From NCBI RefSeq assembly GCF_003217235.1, contig NZ_QJTF01000001.1, positions 124,001 through 188,000 of the forward strand: a stretch of DNA of 64,000 bases, given 5' to 3'. This DNA is from Paramesorhizobium leguminum (GTDB taxonomy: Bacteria > Pseudomonadota > Alphaproteobacteria > Rhizobiales > Rhizobiaceae). Under the pieces are notes generated by a model, which saw only the letters and a program-made list of their open reading frames with translations, had not been told where the DNA came from and ran no database searches. The stretch's first letter is position 1, and each line of letters begins with the position of its first letter. Position numbers and translations under genes: made by a program. Of this stretch, positions 19,192 to 28,865 are shown one piece after another.

Positions 19192-20688
19192 ATGGCTGAC
19201 CGTCCCACATTGACCACGACCTCGGGAGCGCCGGTTTCCGACAACCAGAATTCGCTGACCGCGGGCGAGCGCGGCCCCGTGCTGCTGCAGGATTATCATC
19301 TCATCGAGAAACTCGCGCACCAGAACCGCGAGCGCATCCCCGAGCGCGTCGTCCACGCCAAGGGCTGGGGCGCCTACGGCACGCTGAAGATTACAGGCGA
19401 TATTTCCAAATACACCCGCACTAAAGCGCTGCAGCCGGGCGCGGAAACGCCGCTGATCCTGCGCTTCTCCACCGTTGCCGGAGAGCTGGGCGCGGCGGAT
19501 GCCGAGCGCGACGTGCGCGGCTTCGCCGTCAAATTCTATACCGAAGAGGGCAATTGGGATCTGGTCGGCAACAACACGCCGGTCTTTTTCGTCCGCGATC
19601 CCCTAAAGTTCCCCGATTTCATCCACACGCAGAAGCGCCATCCCAAGACCAACCTGCGTTCCGCCACGGCGATGTGGGATTTCTGGTCGCTGTCGCCGGA
19701 AAGCCTGCACCAGGTGACGATCCTGATGTCGGATCGGGGCCTGCCGGTCGCGCCGATGTTCATGAATGGCTACGGTTCGCACACCTATTCGTTCTGGAAC
19801 GATGCCGGCGAGCGCTTCTGGGTGAAGTTTCATTTCAAGACGCTGCAGGGCCACAAGCACTACACCAACGCGGAAGCGGAGCAGGTGATCGGCAAGAGCC
19901 GCGAAACCTATCAGGAAGAGCTGTTCGGCGCGATCGAGAAGGGAGAATTCCCGAGGTGGAAGGTGCAGGTGCAGATCATGCCCGAACTCGACGCCGACAA
20001 GACGCCCTATAACCCGTTCGACCTCACCAAGGTCTGGCCCCATGCCGACTACCCGCCGATCGACATCGGCATCCTGGAACTGAACCGCAATCCGGAAAAC
20101 TACTTTGCCGAAATCGAACAGGTCGCCTTCTCTCCGTCGAATGTCGTCCCCGGCATCGGCCATTCCCCCGACAAAATGCTGCAGGCGCGCGTCTTTTCCT
20201 ATGCCGACGCGCACCGCTATCGGCTCGGAACGCATTACGAGGCGCTCCCGGTCAACGCGCCGCGCTGCCCTGTCCATCACTACCACAAGGATGGCTCGAT
20301 GAATTTCTTCGGCCAAAAGACTGGTAGTGCCGAGGCCTATTACGAGCCGAACTCGTTCTCCGGTGCAGCGGAGAAGCCGTCCGTCATGGAGCCGCCGCTG
20401 AGGATTTCGGGCGACGCCGCCCGCTACAACCACCGCATCGGCAATGATGATTACGCCCAGCCGCGCGCGCTCTTCAACCTGTTCGACGCCGGCCAAAAGG
20501 CGCGCCTCTTCGCCAACATCGCCGCCGCGATGAACGGCGTGCCGGGCGAAATCATCGAGCGCCAGCTTGTCCATTTCAGGTTGGTTCACTGGGAGTATGA
20601 AGTGGGCGTGCGGGGGGCGCTTAAGGAAGCGCACGGCTATGAGGCGACCGCTATTTCCAACGAGGAAAAGGCGGATGCGGCGGAGTAG
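19192..20688 (+). CDS. katA: Heme catalase, small-subunit clade
   Basis: The 498-residue monofunctional catalase breaks down H2O2 to water and oxygen. Motifs: [11 protein letters not shown] with the distal histidine, [25 protein letters not shown] partly visible around residue 95, [11 protein letters not shown], and the proximal heme ligand tyrosine in [14 protein letters not shown]. The length and the absence of a C-terminal flavodoxin-like domain place it with small-subunit catalases. ATG 19192 follows GGAGAA. Expression is probably controlled by the divergent oxyR. No signal peptide is seen, so it is cytoplasmic or moved by another route. Confidence 0.96.
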   Translation: MADRPTLTTTSGAPVSDNQNSLTAGERGPVLLQDYHLIEKLAHQNRERIPERVVHAKGWGAYGTLKITGDISKYTRTKALQPGAETPLILRFSTVAGELGAADAERDVRGFAVKFYTEEGNWDLVGNNTPVFFVRDPLKFPDFIHTQKRHPKTNLRSATAMWDFWSLSPESLHQVTILMSDRGLPVAPMFMNGYGSHTYSFWNDAGERFWVKFHFKTLQGHKHYTNAEAEQVIGKSRETYQEELFGAIEKGEFPRWKVQVQIMPELDADKTPYNPFDLTKVWPHADYPPIDIGILELNRNPENYFAEIEQVAFSPSNVVPGIGHSPDKMLQARVFSYADAHRYRLGTHYEALPVNAPRCPVHHYHKDGSMNFFGQKTGSAEAYYEPNSFSGAAEKPSVMEPPLRISGDAARYNHRIGNDDYAQPRALFNLFDAGQKARLFANIAAAMNGVPGEIIERQLVHFRLVHWEYEVGVRGALKEAHGYEATAISNEEKADAAE

Positions 20689-20715
20689 GTCAGTTTAAAA
20701 CACAGCGGGCCGGGA

Positions 20716-20875
20716 TACCCCCCTCTGCCCTGCCGGGCATCTCCCCCTCAAGGGGGGAGATTGGCCTTCATCGATGACTGTGCTTCATTCTGCAACGTTG
20801 ACGATTGGCGAAGGCGGTCCTCTCAGCCAATCTCCCCCCTTGAGGGGGAGATGTCCGGCAGGACAGAGGGGGGTA
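20716..20875. repeat. Palindromic repeat family A, copy A3
   Basis: Same layout as A2. The small arm hairpins read TGCCC-TGCC-GGGCA (left) and, in the right arm read on the other strand, TGTCC-TGCC-GGACA, so both positions of the pair changed together. The outer ends are TACCCCCC...GGGGGGTA. Confidence 0.85.
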
Positions 20876-20912
20876 CTGGCCCGCCAACGCTCAATAGGAC
20901 ATAAGCTGCATC

Positions 20913-20940
20913 AAGCCGGGCGCAAACCCCGGCTTTCTTT
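20913..20940 (+). terminator. Intrinsic terminator before rsmB
   Basis: AAGCCGGG-CGCAAAC-CCCGGCTT followed by TCTTTT. An 8-bp perfect stem with a U-rich tail; it probably ends the katA transcript past repeat A3. Confidence 0.75.
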
Positions 20941-20991
20941 TATCCGCAGGGGAGGGTATGCGGAACAACAAAGAACATTAAAGGAAAAGAC

Positions 20992-22281
20992 ATGCGGCTG
21001 GGCGGACGCCTTCAGGCGGCGATTGAAATTCTTGACGATATCGAGACGCGGAAGCGTCCCGCTTCCGATGCGCTGAAGGATTGGGGTCTTGCCCATCGCT
21101 TCGCCGGGGCAGGGGACCGCGCGGTCATCGGCAATATCGTCTATGATGCGCTGCGCCGCAAACTCTCCATCGCCTGGCGCATGGACAGCGCGGACGCGCG
21201 CGACATCGCCTATGGCGCATTGCTTTCCGATGCCGAGATGAGCGCCGAGGCAATAAACGCCGAACTGGCTGACGATAAATTCGCCCCCGCGCCGCTCGAT
21301 GCCGAACGTCTCGCCGCATGGGAAAGCCGAGACCTTGCCGAAGCCCCTGATCATATCCGCGCGGATGTGCCGGAATGGTGCGCCCCTCATCTGGAAGCGC
21401 TTTTCGGCAATGATTGGGTGCGCGAAGGCGCGGCCCTTGCGGCCCGTCCGCCAGTGGACTTGCGCGTCAACACGCTGAAGGCCAGCCGCGCCAAGGTGCT
21501 GAAGGAACTCGCGCGGGCAGGGGCAGCCGAAGCGCCGCTTCTAGCCGGAGCCGTCCGCATCCCGCCGCTGCGCGCTCTCGGGCGCCACCCGAATGTTCAG
21601 GCCGAACCGGCCTTCCAGAAGGGCTGGTTCGAGGTACAGGATCTGGGCTCGCAGATCGCTGGACTTGTTGCAGGCGCTGAGCCGGGCCAGCAGGTGCTGG
21701 ATTATTGCGCCGGCGCCGGCGGCAAGACGCTGGCGCTCGCGGCCATGATGGAAAATCGCGGGCAGATCCATGCCTTCGACGCGGAAAAGCCAAGGCTAGC
21801 GCCGATCTTCGACCGCCTCAAACGCGCCGGCGTCCGCAACACGCAAGTTCACGCCAATCCGGAGGATCTGGTTCAGTTCGAAGGCCAGATGGACATTGTC
21901 CTCACCGACGCGCCCTGCACCGGATCCGGGACATGGCGCAGGCGTCCCGACGCCAAGTGGCGCCTGTCGCCGCAACAGCTCGAGCGCCGAGAAATCGAAC
22001 AGCGCGAGGTGCTCGATGCCGCGAAGCGCTATGTGAAACCGGGCGGCCGTCTCGTCTATGTCACCTGCTCGCTTTTCGCTTCCGAGAATAATCTCCAGGT
22101 CGAGGCGTTTCTGCGAGAAAATCCCGATTATTCTGAAGTTGACGCAAAGCCGCTCTGGCAAGCCGCCGTGCCGGGCGCAGGAGAAATCGCGCCCATCTTC
22201 CCCTCGCACGGCATGGTGCTTTCGCCGGAGCGAACATTCTCCGATGGCTTCTTCATCAGCGTATTGAAGAAAGCCGGCTGA
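20992..22281 (+). CDS. rsmB: RsmB-like RNA (cytosine-C5) methyltransferase
   Basis: This SAM-dependent methyltransferase of the RsmB/NOP2 family probably makes m5C967 of 16S rRNA. An N-terminal NusB-like helical region (about 1-130) precedes the Rossmann domain, which has YCAGAGGKTLALAAM (SAM binding), TDAPCTGSGTWRR (catalytic cysteine) and YVTCSLFASEN (second cysteine for product release). The 429 residues fit. It starts just after the terminator, with AAAGGAAAAG upstream of ATG 20992, and begins a run of three co-directional genes. Confidence 0.88.
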   Translation: MRLGGRLQAAIEILDDIETRKRPASDALKDWGLAHRFAGAGDRAVIGNIVYDALRRKLSIAWRMDSADARDIAYGALLSDAEMSAEAINAELADDKFAPAPLDAERLAAWESRDLAEAPDHIRADVPEWCAPHLEALFGNDWVREGAALAARPPVDLRVNTLKASRAKVLKELARAGAAEAPLLAGAVRIPPLRALGRHPNVQAEPAFQKGWFEVQDLGSQIAGLVAGAEPGQQVLDYCAGAGGKTLALAAMMENRGQIHAFDAEKPRLAPIFDRLKRAGVRNTQVHANPEDLVQFEGQMDIVLTDAPCTGSGTWRRRPDAKWRLSPQQLERREIEQREVLDAAKRYVKPGGRLVYVTCSLFASENNLQVEAFLRENPDYSEVDAKPLWQAAVPGAGEIAPIFPSHGMVLSPERTFSDGFFISVLKKAG

Positions 22282-22335
22282 TATTGCCGTGCGGAAAACT
22301 GGCGCTATGCTGGCATGGGTTCAAAAGGAGGGCAC

Positions 22336-22791
22336 ATGCCAGAGGCGCGCATAGCAGAGCCGGATTTTCGTGAGCGGGTCGAGGAGAGTTTCGCGCGCCA
22401 GGCGGCGATGAAACTGATCGGCGCCGATCTGACGCTATGCGAGCCGGGCATCGTCGAGATCGAGTTGCCGTTTCGCGACGATCTCACCCAGCAGCACAAT
22501 TTTCTCCATGCCGGCATCATTTCCGCCGCGCTCGATGCGGCCTGCGGCTATGCCGCCTTTTCGCTGATGCCGCAGGGCTCAGCCGTCCTCACAATCGAGT
22601 TCAAGGTCAATCTGCTTGCACCGGGCAAGGGCGAGCGTTTCCTGTTCCGCGGCGAGGTGACCAAGCCCGGCCGCACCATCATGGTCAGCGACGGACAAGC
22701 GTTTGCCGTGGGCGACACCGAGGTGAAGCTCATCGCCACCATGACCGCCACGCTGATGGTTGTTCAGGATCGGAAAGGTTTGCAAGGATGA
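22336..22791 (+). CDS. PaaI-type hotdog-fold thioesterase
   Basis: The 151-residue hotdog protein contains QQHNFLHAGIISAALDAACGYAA, the region that holds the active site in the PaaI/YigI group, and a later VNLLAPGKGERF strand. It probably hydrolyses an acyl-CoA; the substrate is unknown. GGAGGG at 22327-22332 selects ATG 22336 over the earlier in-frame ATG 22315. The stop overlaps the next start (ATGA), so it is coupled to the nucleosidase gene. Confidence 0.82.
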   Translation: MPEARIAEPDFRERVEESFARQAAMKLIGADLTLCEPGIVEIELPFRDDLTQQHNFLHAGIISAALDAACGYAAFSLMPQGSAVLTIEFKVNLLAPGKGERFLFRGEVTKPGRTIMVSDGQAFAVGDTEVKLIATMTATLMVVQDRKGLQG

Positions 22792-23444
22792 TCGCGCCAG
22801 TAACACGAATTGCCGGCAAGAATGTTCTGTTCGTCATGGCCGTCGAGGCGGAATATGGCCCGCACCTGCGCCGGCTTTTCCAGCCGCTGATGACAGGCGT
22901 CGGCCCCGTGGAAGCCGCCGTGGCGCTTTCCGCGACACTGGCTGCCTTGGCGGCATCAGGCGAACTGCCGGATCTGGTCGTCTCGCTCGGCTCCGCCGGT
23001 TCGCGCCGCCTGGAACAGGCGGAAGTCTATCAGGCAACGAGCGTCTCCTATCGCGATATCGACGCCTCGCCGCTCGGCTTCGAAAAGGGGAGAACGCCGT
23101 TTCTCGATCTGCCCGCCATCGTGCCGCTGCCCTATAGCATTCCCGGAATCCGGCAAGCATCGCTCTCCACCGGCGGCAACATCGTTTCCGGCGCGGCCTA
23201 TGACGGGATAAACGCCGATATGGTCGATATGGAAACCTTCGCGGCCTTACGCGCCTGCCAGCGCTTTGCCGTGCCGCTCATCGGCCTGCGCGGCATTTCC
23301 GACGGCGTCGCCGAACTGCATCACATAGATGACTGGACGGAATATCTCCACATCATCGATGAGAAGCTGGCACTTGCCGTCGGCAAACTGGAAGAGGCGC
23401 TGGCGGATGGACTGTTGAGCCCCGTAACAGCCGTCGCCTCCTGA
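22788..23444 (+). CDS. mtnN: 5'-methylthioadenosine/S-adenosylhomocysteine nucleosidase
   Basis: The 218-residue purine-nucleoside-phosphorylase-fold protein has FVMAVEAEYGPH at the start, a TGVGPVEAA glycine loop, SLGSAGSRR, DMETFAALRA (the glutamate that binds the ribose) and LRGISDGV with the catalytic aspartate. It cleaves MTA or SAH to adenine and the ribosyl moiety, recycling products of SAM use. A much longer frame runs from 22437, but its first part is a shadow of the thioesterase gene; ATG 22788 overlapping the thioesterase stop is the start. The gene symbol is assigned by family. Confidence 0.82.
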   Translation: MIAPVTRIAGKNVLFVMAVEAEYGPHLRRLFQPLMTGVGPVEAAVALSATLAALAASGELPDLVVSLGSAGSRRLEQAEVYQATSVSYRDIDASPLGFEKGRTPFLDLPAIVPLPYSIPGIRQASLSTGGNIVSGAAYDGINADMVDMETFAALRACQRFAVPLIGLRGISDGVAELHHIDDWTEYLHIIDEKLALAVGKLEEALADGLLSPVTAVAS

Positions 23445-23469
23445 CGTTCCCTGTCAGGAAGCGCGCTTT

Positions 23470-23494
23470 GCCCGTTGCAATGATCGGGCTTTTT
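23470..23494 (+). terminator. Intrinsic terminator after mtnN
   Basis: GCCCG-TTGCAATGAT-CGGGC followed by TTTTTC, 25 bases past the nucleosidase stop and 16 bases before guaA. It separates the rsmB group from guaA. Confidence 0.7.
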
Positions 23495-23509
23495 CTCTAG
23501 ACGCTCCGC

Positions 23510-25072
23510 ATGAGCACCACAGCACACCCCGACACCGTTCTTATTATCGATTTCGGCAGCCAGGTCACGCAGCTTATCGCGCGCCGCGTCCGCGAGGCTG
23601 GCGTCTATTCCGAGATCGTTCCCTTTCAGTCCGCCGAGGAAGCCTTCCACCGCATCAAGCCCAAGGCGGTGATCCTGTCGGGCGGCCCCGCCTCCACGAC
23701 CGAGGTCGGCAGCCCGCGCGCGCCGCAGGTGGTGTTTGAGGCCGGCATCCCGGTGCTGGGCATTTGCTATGGCGAGCAGACCATGTGCGCGCAGCTTGGC
23801 GGCAAGGTGGAGGGTGGCCATCATCGCGAGTTCGGTCGTGCTTTCCTCGATATCGAGGCCGACAATCCGCTCTTCGAGGGCGTATGGGCCAAGGGAACGC
23901 GACATCAGGTCTGGATGAGCCATGGCGACCGCGTAACCGCGCTGCCCGATGGCTTCCGCGTCATCGGTACGTCGAATGGAGCGCCTTTCGCGGCGATTGC
24001 CGACGAAAAGCGCAAGTTCTACGCCGTCCAGTTCCACCCCGAGGTGGTTCACACTCCCGATGGCGCTAAGCTGTTGCAGAACTTCGTCCACAAGATCGCG
24101 GCTATCCGGGGCGACTGGTCGATGGCGGCCTATAAGGAACAGGCCATCGAAACCATCCGCAAGCAGGTCGGCAAAGGCAAGGTCATCTGCGGGCTCTCCG
24201 GCGGGGTGGATTCCTCCGTCGCCGCCGTGCTGATCCACGAGGCCATCGGCGATCAGCTCACCTGCATTTTTGTCGACCATGGCCTGATGCGCAAGAACGA
24301 GGCGGCGGAAGTCGTCGCCATGTTCCGCGAGCATTACAACATCCCGCTGGTGCATGTGGATGCCGCCGATCTCTTCATCGGCGCGCTGGAAGGCGAGAGC
24401 GACCCCGAAAAGAAGCGCAAGACCATCGGACGCCTGTTTATTGAAGTCTTCGAGGCGGAAGCCAAAAAGATCGGCGGCGCCGATTTCCTGGCGCAAGGCA
24501 CGCTCTATCCCGATGTGATCGAGTCGGTATCTTTCACCGGCGGTCCTTCGGTGACGATCAAGTCGCACCACAATGTCGGCGGTCTGCCGGAACGCATGAA
24601 CATGAAGCTGGTGGAGCCCTTGCGCGAGCTCTTCAAGGATGAGGTGAGGGTGCTCGGCAAGGAACTGGGCCTGCCTGAGCATTTCATCGGCCGTCACCCG
24701 TTCCCGGGCCCCGGTCTCGCCATCCGCTGCCCCGGCGGCATCACCCGCGAAAAGCTGGAAATCCTGCGCAATGCCGACGCCGTCTATCTCGACGAAATCC
24801 GCAAGGCCGGCCTTTACGACGTCATCTGGCAGGCCTTCGCCGTGCTTCTCCCTGTCCAGACCGTGGGCGTGATGGGCGACGGCCGCACCTACGAATTCGT
24901 CTGCGCCCTGCGCGCCGTCACTTCGGTCGACGGCATGACCGCCGATTTCTACCATTTCGACATGGAATTCCTCGGCCGCGTGGCAACCCGCATCATCAAC
25001 GAGGTTAAGGGCATCAACCGCGTCGTCTACGACGTGACGTCCAAGCCGCCTGGGACCATCGAGTGGGAGTAA
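23510..25072 (+). CDS. guaA: GMP synthase (glutamine-hydrolysing)
   Basis: GuaA makes GMP from XMP, ATP and glutamine. The class I amidotransferase domain (about 1-200) has the nucleophile in GICYGEQTM and the His/Glu pair in FHPEVVH. The ATP pyrophosphatase domain follows, with its SGGVDSSV loop, and a C-terminal dimerisation domain ends KPPGTIEWE. The 520 residues are standard. It completes the pathway begun by guaB upstream. In many bacteria the 3' end of guaA is an island integration site (established), and the region after it is unusual here, but no integrase is present. Confidence 0.97.
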   Translation: MSTTAHPDTVLIIDFGSQVTQLIARRVREAGVYSEIVPFQSAEEAFHRIKPKAVILSGGPASTTEVGSPRAPQVVFEAGIPVLGICYGEQTMCAQLGGKVEGGHHREFGRAFLDIEADNPLFEGVWAKGTRHQVWMSHGDRVTALPDGFRVIGTSNGAPFAAIADEKRKFYAVQFHPEVVHTPDGAKLLQNFVHKIAAIRGDWSMAAYKEQAIETIRKQVGKGKVICGLSGGVDSSVAAVLIHEAIGDQLTCIFVDHGLMRKNEAAEVVAMFREHYNIPLVHVDAADLFIGALEGESDPEKKRKTIGRLFIEVFEAEAKKIGGADFLAQGTLYPDVIESVSFTGGPSVTIKSHHNVGGLPERMNMKLVEPLRELFKDEVRVLGKELGLPEHFIGRHPFPGPGLAIRCPGGITREKLEILRNADAVYLDEIRKAGLYDVIWQAFAVLLPVQTVGVMGDGRTYEFVCALRAVTSVDGMTADFYHFDMEFLGRVATRIINEVKGINRVVYDVTSKPPGTIEWE

Positions 25073-25472
25073 AGAGGAGTACTGCGATAGCAGAGGACAC
25101 TCGAGCGAATCCTACGCCAAAACTAGATCAGCACACCTCTCGCCGTCATTCTCGGGCCTATCCCGACCGTGGCTGTCAGAACGGTAATCGCTTATCTCTT
25201 TCTTATGGCAGATTCTCGGGACTTACGGGCGAATGCTTAGGCGAGGGCGTGGCCTTGCCGAATCCTATAATCGCATAGCTCATAATATTTCTCCGATCCG
25301 TGTTGATATTGATTTCCCCGGCACTGAACGGCGCTGGGTTAGACGTTTCGCTACGTGGCGATCTTCGCGTAGGAGGAACGACTTTCGCGTAGCCGGACTG
25401 TGACCGTTCAGCGCGGAAGCCGTTTCACTATGGTTCTCGCCGGCCAGTCGCTTTCAGCGATCCGGCGCGAAT
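25073..25472. other. Gene-free 400-base stretch after guaA
   Basis: No convincing reading frame, repeat family or RNA gene was found. The composition is less G/C-rich than the neighbours. Short echoes occur (TTCGCGTA twice within 25370-25400) but they make no recognisable element. It separates the conserved guaB-guaA block from the accessory, regulator-rich block and may be the scar of an old insertion or deletion (inference). Confidence 0.5.
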
Positions 25473-26207
25473 TCAGATGGCCGAGAAGCCGCCGTCGACA
25501 TTCAGCTCCATCCCGTTCACGAAGCTCGAATCGTCTGACGCAAGAAACAGCGCGACCGCCGCAATTTCCTCGGGAAGCCCCATCTTTCCCCGCGGGATCA
25601 GGGATTCGAACATCAGCTTCGCCTCTTCGGTGAGAACTTGGTCCTGCATCGGCGTGGCGATCGGCCCCGGATGCAGTACGTTCACCCGGATATTTCTGCC
25701 CTTGAGTTCGTTGAGCCAACCGCGTGCGAATGCGTGCAACGTCGCCTTGCTCGCCGCATACACGCTGTAGCCAGGAAAACCTTTGTGCGAAGCAACTGAC
25801 CCGGTCATGAAGATCGATCCGCCATCGTTGAACAGCGGCAACGCCTTCTGAACTGTAAACAGCGTGCCGCGCGCATTCAGGTTGAAGGTCGCGTCGAAAT
25901 GCTGCTCAGTAATCTCACCCAGTGGGACGCCTTCGCCCCAGCCGGCGCTCGCATACAGGACGTCGATCTTGCCCTTTTCTTGGCTAATTGTATCGAACAG
26001 GCGGTCGAGGTCGTCGAGATTGGATGCGTCGCCGCGCACACCGGTCACGTTCCGGCCAATCAGCTTGACGGCCTCGTCCAGCGCCTCCTGCCTCCGGCCC
26101 GTGATGAAGACATACGCACCTTCTTCAACGAACCGCTTGGCGCTCGCCAGCGCCATGCCGCTCGATCCACCCGTGATGACTGCAACCTTACCTTCAAGCT
26201 TTCCCAT
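25473..26207 (-). CDS. Short-chain dehydrogenase/reductase
   Basis: The 244-residue classical SDR has a cofactor loop TGGSSGMALA (third glycine replaced by alanine), LYASAGWG in place of the usual NNAG, and an active-site tyrosine and lysine in YSVYAASK. The C-terminal LNVDGGFSAI is typical. Substrate and cofactor are unknown; GRR after strand 2 suggests NADPH. It is divergent from a LysR gene, so it is probably that regulator's target. Confidence 0.88.
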   Translation of the reverse strand: MGKLEGKVAVITGGSSGMALASAKRFVEEGAYVFITGRRQEALDEAVKLIGRNVTGVRGDASNLDDLDRLFDTISQEKGKIDVLYASAGWGEGVPLGEITEQHFDATFNLNARGTLFTVQKALPLFNDGGSIFMTGSVASHKGFPGYSVYAASKATLHAFARGWLNELKGRNIRVNVLHPGPIATPMQDQVLTEEAKLMFESLIPRGKMGLPEEIAAVALFLASDDSSFVNGMELNVDGGFSAI

Positions 26208-26413
26208 GATTTCTCTTTCATTTTGTCTTTGGTAGTTCGGGAACGGCCCCGAGGACCTCTACATAGGTCCGCCGGAGTCAGGCATTGAGTGCGGAAGCGC
26301 GCACATCGGTGGTGCAAAATCGATCCGGCTGGCCGGCTGACGCCAGCCGCCGACGGTTGGTGCGCGCCGCTTGGAATTGGGCCGTGCTCGTCGGCATAAG
26401 CTATGATAACCTT

Positions 26414-26429
26414 TCGTACTGCCGTACGA
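26414..26429. promoter_or_regulatory. Inverted repeat between the SDR and lysR genes
   Basis: TCGTAC-TGCC-GTACGA, a perfect six-base dyad 51 bases before the LysR start, in the divergent promoter region 26208-26480. Candidate operator for the adjacent LysR protein. Confidence 0.45.
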
Positions 26430-26480
26430 TGCGTTAGATACGGGCTTTGGAAGCCGCACCGAGCGGCGCGGGAATGCACC

Positions 26481-27377
26481 ATGATCGACTGGGATGATGT
26501 TCGCTATTTTCTTGCCGTGGCGCGCGGAGGCTCGGTGCGGGCCGCAGCCGGACGCATTGGAGTGAATCACTCGACCGTGCTGCGGCGCATCGCACAGCTC
26601 GAGGAACGCTTGGGCGCGCAGATGTTCGAAAAGCTGCCTTCGGGCTACCGCCTGACGGCTGCGGGCGAGGAGGTTCTCGAGCTCGCGAACCAGATGGAAG
26701 CGTCGTCGCACCAGCTGGAGACACGAGTCTTCGGGCGCGACCAGAGCGTGCGCGGGCTTCTGCGGGTGACGCTGGCGCCGACCCTCACGGCACACCTGCT
26801 TATGCCGGACTTCGCCGATTTCGCGCGTCTGCATCCCGAGATCGAGATGGAAATCGTGTCGTCCGGCGAGCTGGCAAATCTGACCAACCGGGAGGCCGAC
26901 GTGGCGATCCGCGTCGTCTACGACCGCAAGACTCTGCCGCTTAATCTCCATGCCTTGAAGGGGCCGGATTTGTTCGGCGGCGTCTACATGTCCCGCGATT
27001 TACTGGCCGCATGGCGTGCGGGCGCGCCGGATCCGATCCGGTGGATCGTCATAAGCATGCATGGAATTCCGGACTGGGCCAGCGAGGGTGAGGTTCGCAC
27101 CACGGCGGTTCCGTTCAAGACCACGGACGGCGAGGCGCAGATCGCGGCAGTACGGCAAGGGCTCGGGATCACGACACTGTCGTGCTTCGTAGGAGATGCC
27201 GACCCCCTGCTGGTGAGGGTGCCGGGCAGCGATCTGCATATGCACGGAACGCTCTGGCTTCTCACGCAGGGGGAGATACGCACGACGAAGCGCGTACGGC
27301 TCTTCACGGAGTTCATATCCCGCAGGCTTGCCGCCTACGCTCCGCTTCTTACGGGGCTGTCCATTACGCGCGACTGA
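26481..27377 (+). CDS. LysR family transcriptional regulator
   Basis: The 298-residue protein starts with DWDDVRYFLAVARGGSVRAAAGRIGVNHSTVLRRIAQLEERLG, a clear LysR winged helix, followed by a substrate-binding effector domain. I chose ATG 26481, preceded by a GGGAATG stretch; the 26 residues upstream in the frame do not belong to the family. It is divergent from the SDR gene and probably controls it. Its 3' end overlaps the convergent TetR gene by 14 bases. Confidence 0.88.
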   Translation: MIDWDDVRYFLAVARGGSVRAAAGRIGVNHSTVLRRIAQLEERLGAQMFEKLPSGYRLTAAGEEVLELANQMEASSHQLETRVFGRDQSVRGLLRVTLAPTLTAHLLMPDFADFARLHPEIEMEIVSSGELANLTNREADVAIRVVYDRKTLPLNLHALKGPDLFGGVYMSRDLLAAWRAGAPDPIRWIVISMHGIPDWASEGEVRTTAVPFKTTDGEAQIAAVRQGLGITTLSCFVGDADPLLVRVPGSDLHMHGTLWLLTQGEIRTTKRVRLFTEFISRRLAAYAPLLTGLSITRD

Positions 27378-27960
27378 CGTCGACAGGCCACGTTGAAAGC
27401 GCTTGTTCGGCAATTGCCTCCAGCATGTCACGGCTGAAGCCGGCTTTCGCCTGCACCGCCATGCCGTGAAGGACAGCCAGCAGAAATGCCGCGAGCGCAT
27501 CGGGTTTGGCCGTCTCCGGCAAGTCTCCTTCGGCCTTTGCCCGCTCGAAGCGTTCACGAAGCTGCGCCTCGCCAGCCGCGCGGGCATCGATCAGCGCTTG
27601 CCGCACAGGCTCCGCATCATCGGATCCGGCCAGAACCCCGTTGATGCCGAGACATCCCGTATGATCAGGATAACGTGTGTTGAGGTCGATCGCGCTGTAA
27701 AGGATGCGCTCGGCAACCTCCCGCGCTGTCGGTAGCTGAAGCGCCACGGGAAAATAGGTCAGATAACGCTCGTAATAGCGATTGAGGACTTGGCGGAAGA
27801 GCGCTTCCTTGTTGCCGAATGCGGAATAGAGGGCGGGCCTCTCGACGCCCGCAGCCTCTGTCAGGTCGGCATAGGACGCGCCCTCATAGCCTTTGCGCCA
27901 GAAGACGCATAGCGCGGCGTCGAGCACCTTCTCCACGTCAAATTCGCGATGGCGTCCCAT
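27364..27960 (-). CDS. TetR family repressor
   Basis: The 198-residue repressor has the DNA-binding start HREFDVEKVLDAALCVFWRKGYEGASYADLTEAAGV followed by ALYSAFGNKEALF, and a helical ligand domain. ATG 27960 is used; a TTG three bases earlier is also in frame. It is divergent from the SDR at 28089. The space between holds two good dyads, so it very likely represses that SDR and itself until an electrophilic or aromatic ligand binds (inference). Confidence 0.88.
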   Translation of the reverse strand: MGRHREFDVEKVLDAALCVFWRKGYEGASYADLTEAAGVERPALYSAFGNKEALFRQVLNRYYERYLTYFPVALQLPTAREVAERILYSAIDLNTRYPDHTGCLGINGVLAGSDDAEPVRQALIDARAAGEAQLRERFERAKAEGDLPETAKPDALAAFLLAVLHGMAVQAKAGFSRDMLEAIAEQALSTWPVDVSRA

Positions 27961-27983
27961 CAACTCCGCCTCAACTTTATTTC

Positions 27984-27997
27984 ATAATGATCATTAT
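27984..27997. promoter_or_regulatory. Perfect palindrome next to tetR
   Basis: ATAATGATCATTAT, 14 bases, 24 bases upstream of the TetR start. Part of it (GATCATTAT) recurs at 28033-28041 in the second operator candidate. Confidence 0.5.
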
Positions 27998-28035
27998 TAA
28001 AACGCTTGACCGTCGATGTCAAATTTCATACCGAT

Positions 28036-28063
28036 CATTATAGTAACGAACGTTACGATAATG
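28036..28063. promoter_or_regulatory. Candidate TetR operator before the SDR gene
   Basis: A 28-base dyad reading CATTAT-A-GTAACG-AA-CGTTAC-G-ATAATG, with a single mismatched pair. It ends 25 bases before the SDR start, where a repressor would block transcription. Confidence 0.6.
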
Positions 28064-28088
28064 ACATTGGTACAAAGGACGGATTCTC

Positions 28089-28850
28089 ATGTCGAAAATA
28101 TTGAAGGGCAAGGTCGCGCTTGTTACCGGCGGCTCGCGCGGGCTTGGCGCTGCCATAGCGCAGACGCTTGCCGACCAGGGGGCGGACGTTGCGATCAGCT
28201 ACGCCGCGTCGGGCGAGAAGGCCGAAGCCGTGGTTGAGAAGCTGAAGGCGAAGGGCGTTCGCGCCATTGCGATCAGGGCCGACCAGGCTGACCTCACGGT
28301 CGCCAAGCCTCTGATCGATAAGGTCATCGCCGAATTTGGTAAGCTCGACATCCTCGTGAACAATGCCGGCATCGCGATCCAGGGGCACATGGTGGACGAT
28401 CCAGAACTTGATGGAGACAAATACAATCGCCAATGGCAGGTCAACGTGATGGGCAGCATCGCCATCACGCGGGCGGCGGCGCCCAGACTGACCGACGGTG
28501 GCCGCATCATTTTCATCGGCTCTCGCCTTGGCTCAGTCGTGCCTTTTCCTGGAGTCGCCGACTATGCCGGAACCAAGTGGGCGCTCGCCGGCTACGCGAA
28601 GGGCATCGCGCGCGATCTTGGCCCCCGCAATATCACCGTGAACGTCGTGCAGCCCGGCATCATGCCCACGGACATGGCGGCGGAGGTTGCCGGTGAGCTT
28701 CCGAACCGTGACGCTATCCTCGACATGCATCCGATCCGCCGCATCGCAACCCTTGAAGAGGTGGCCGAAACCGTCTGCTTCCTCGCCGGACCCCATGCCG
28801 GCTACATCACCGGTGAGGCCGTGAATATGGCCGGCGGTATCGGAATCTAG
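28089..28850 (+). CDS. Short-chain dehydrogenase/reductase, FabG-like
   Basis: The 253-residue SDR has TGGSRGLGAAIA (cofactor), ILVNNAGIA, an active-site tyrosine and lysine in YAGTKWA, and VNMAGGIGI near the C-terminus. The loop after strand 2 (SYAASGEKAEA) fits NADP(H). Close relatives are often annotated 3-oxoacyl-ACP reductase, but the TetR-controlled setting points to an inducible carbonyl reductase. A ribosome site AAAGGA precedes the ATG. Confidence 0.88.
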   Translation: MSKILKGKVALVTGGSRGLGAAIAQTLADQGADVAISYAASGEKAEAVVEKLKAKGVRAIAIRADQADLTVAKPLIDKVIAEFGKLDILVNNAGIAIQGHMVDDPELDGDKYNRQWQVNVMGSIAITRAAAPRLTDGGRIIFIGSRLGSVVPFPGVADYAGTKWALAGYAKGIARDLGPRNITVNVVQPGIMPTDMAAEVAGELPNRDAILDMHPIRRIATLEEVAETVCFLAGPHAGYITGEAVNMAGGIGI

Positions 28851-28865
28851 GCGGAAAAAATCGAA

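Larger units (their letters stand above)
20689..20991. other. Gene-free interval between katA and rsmB
   Basis: This 303-base stretch holds repeat A3 (20716-20875) and an intrinsic terminator (20913-20940). No coding potential was seen. Confidence 0.7.

Noticed and set aside
20913-20940. Attenuator for rsmB
   Set aside because: The hairpin is a simple terminator over 200 bases after katA with an independent stretch before rsmB; nothing suggests an alternative fold.
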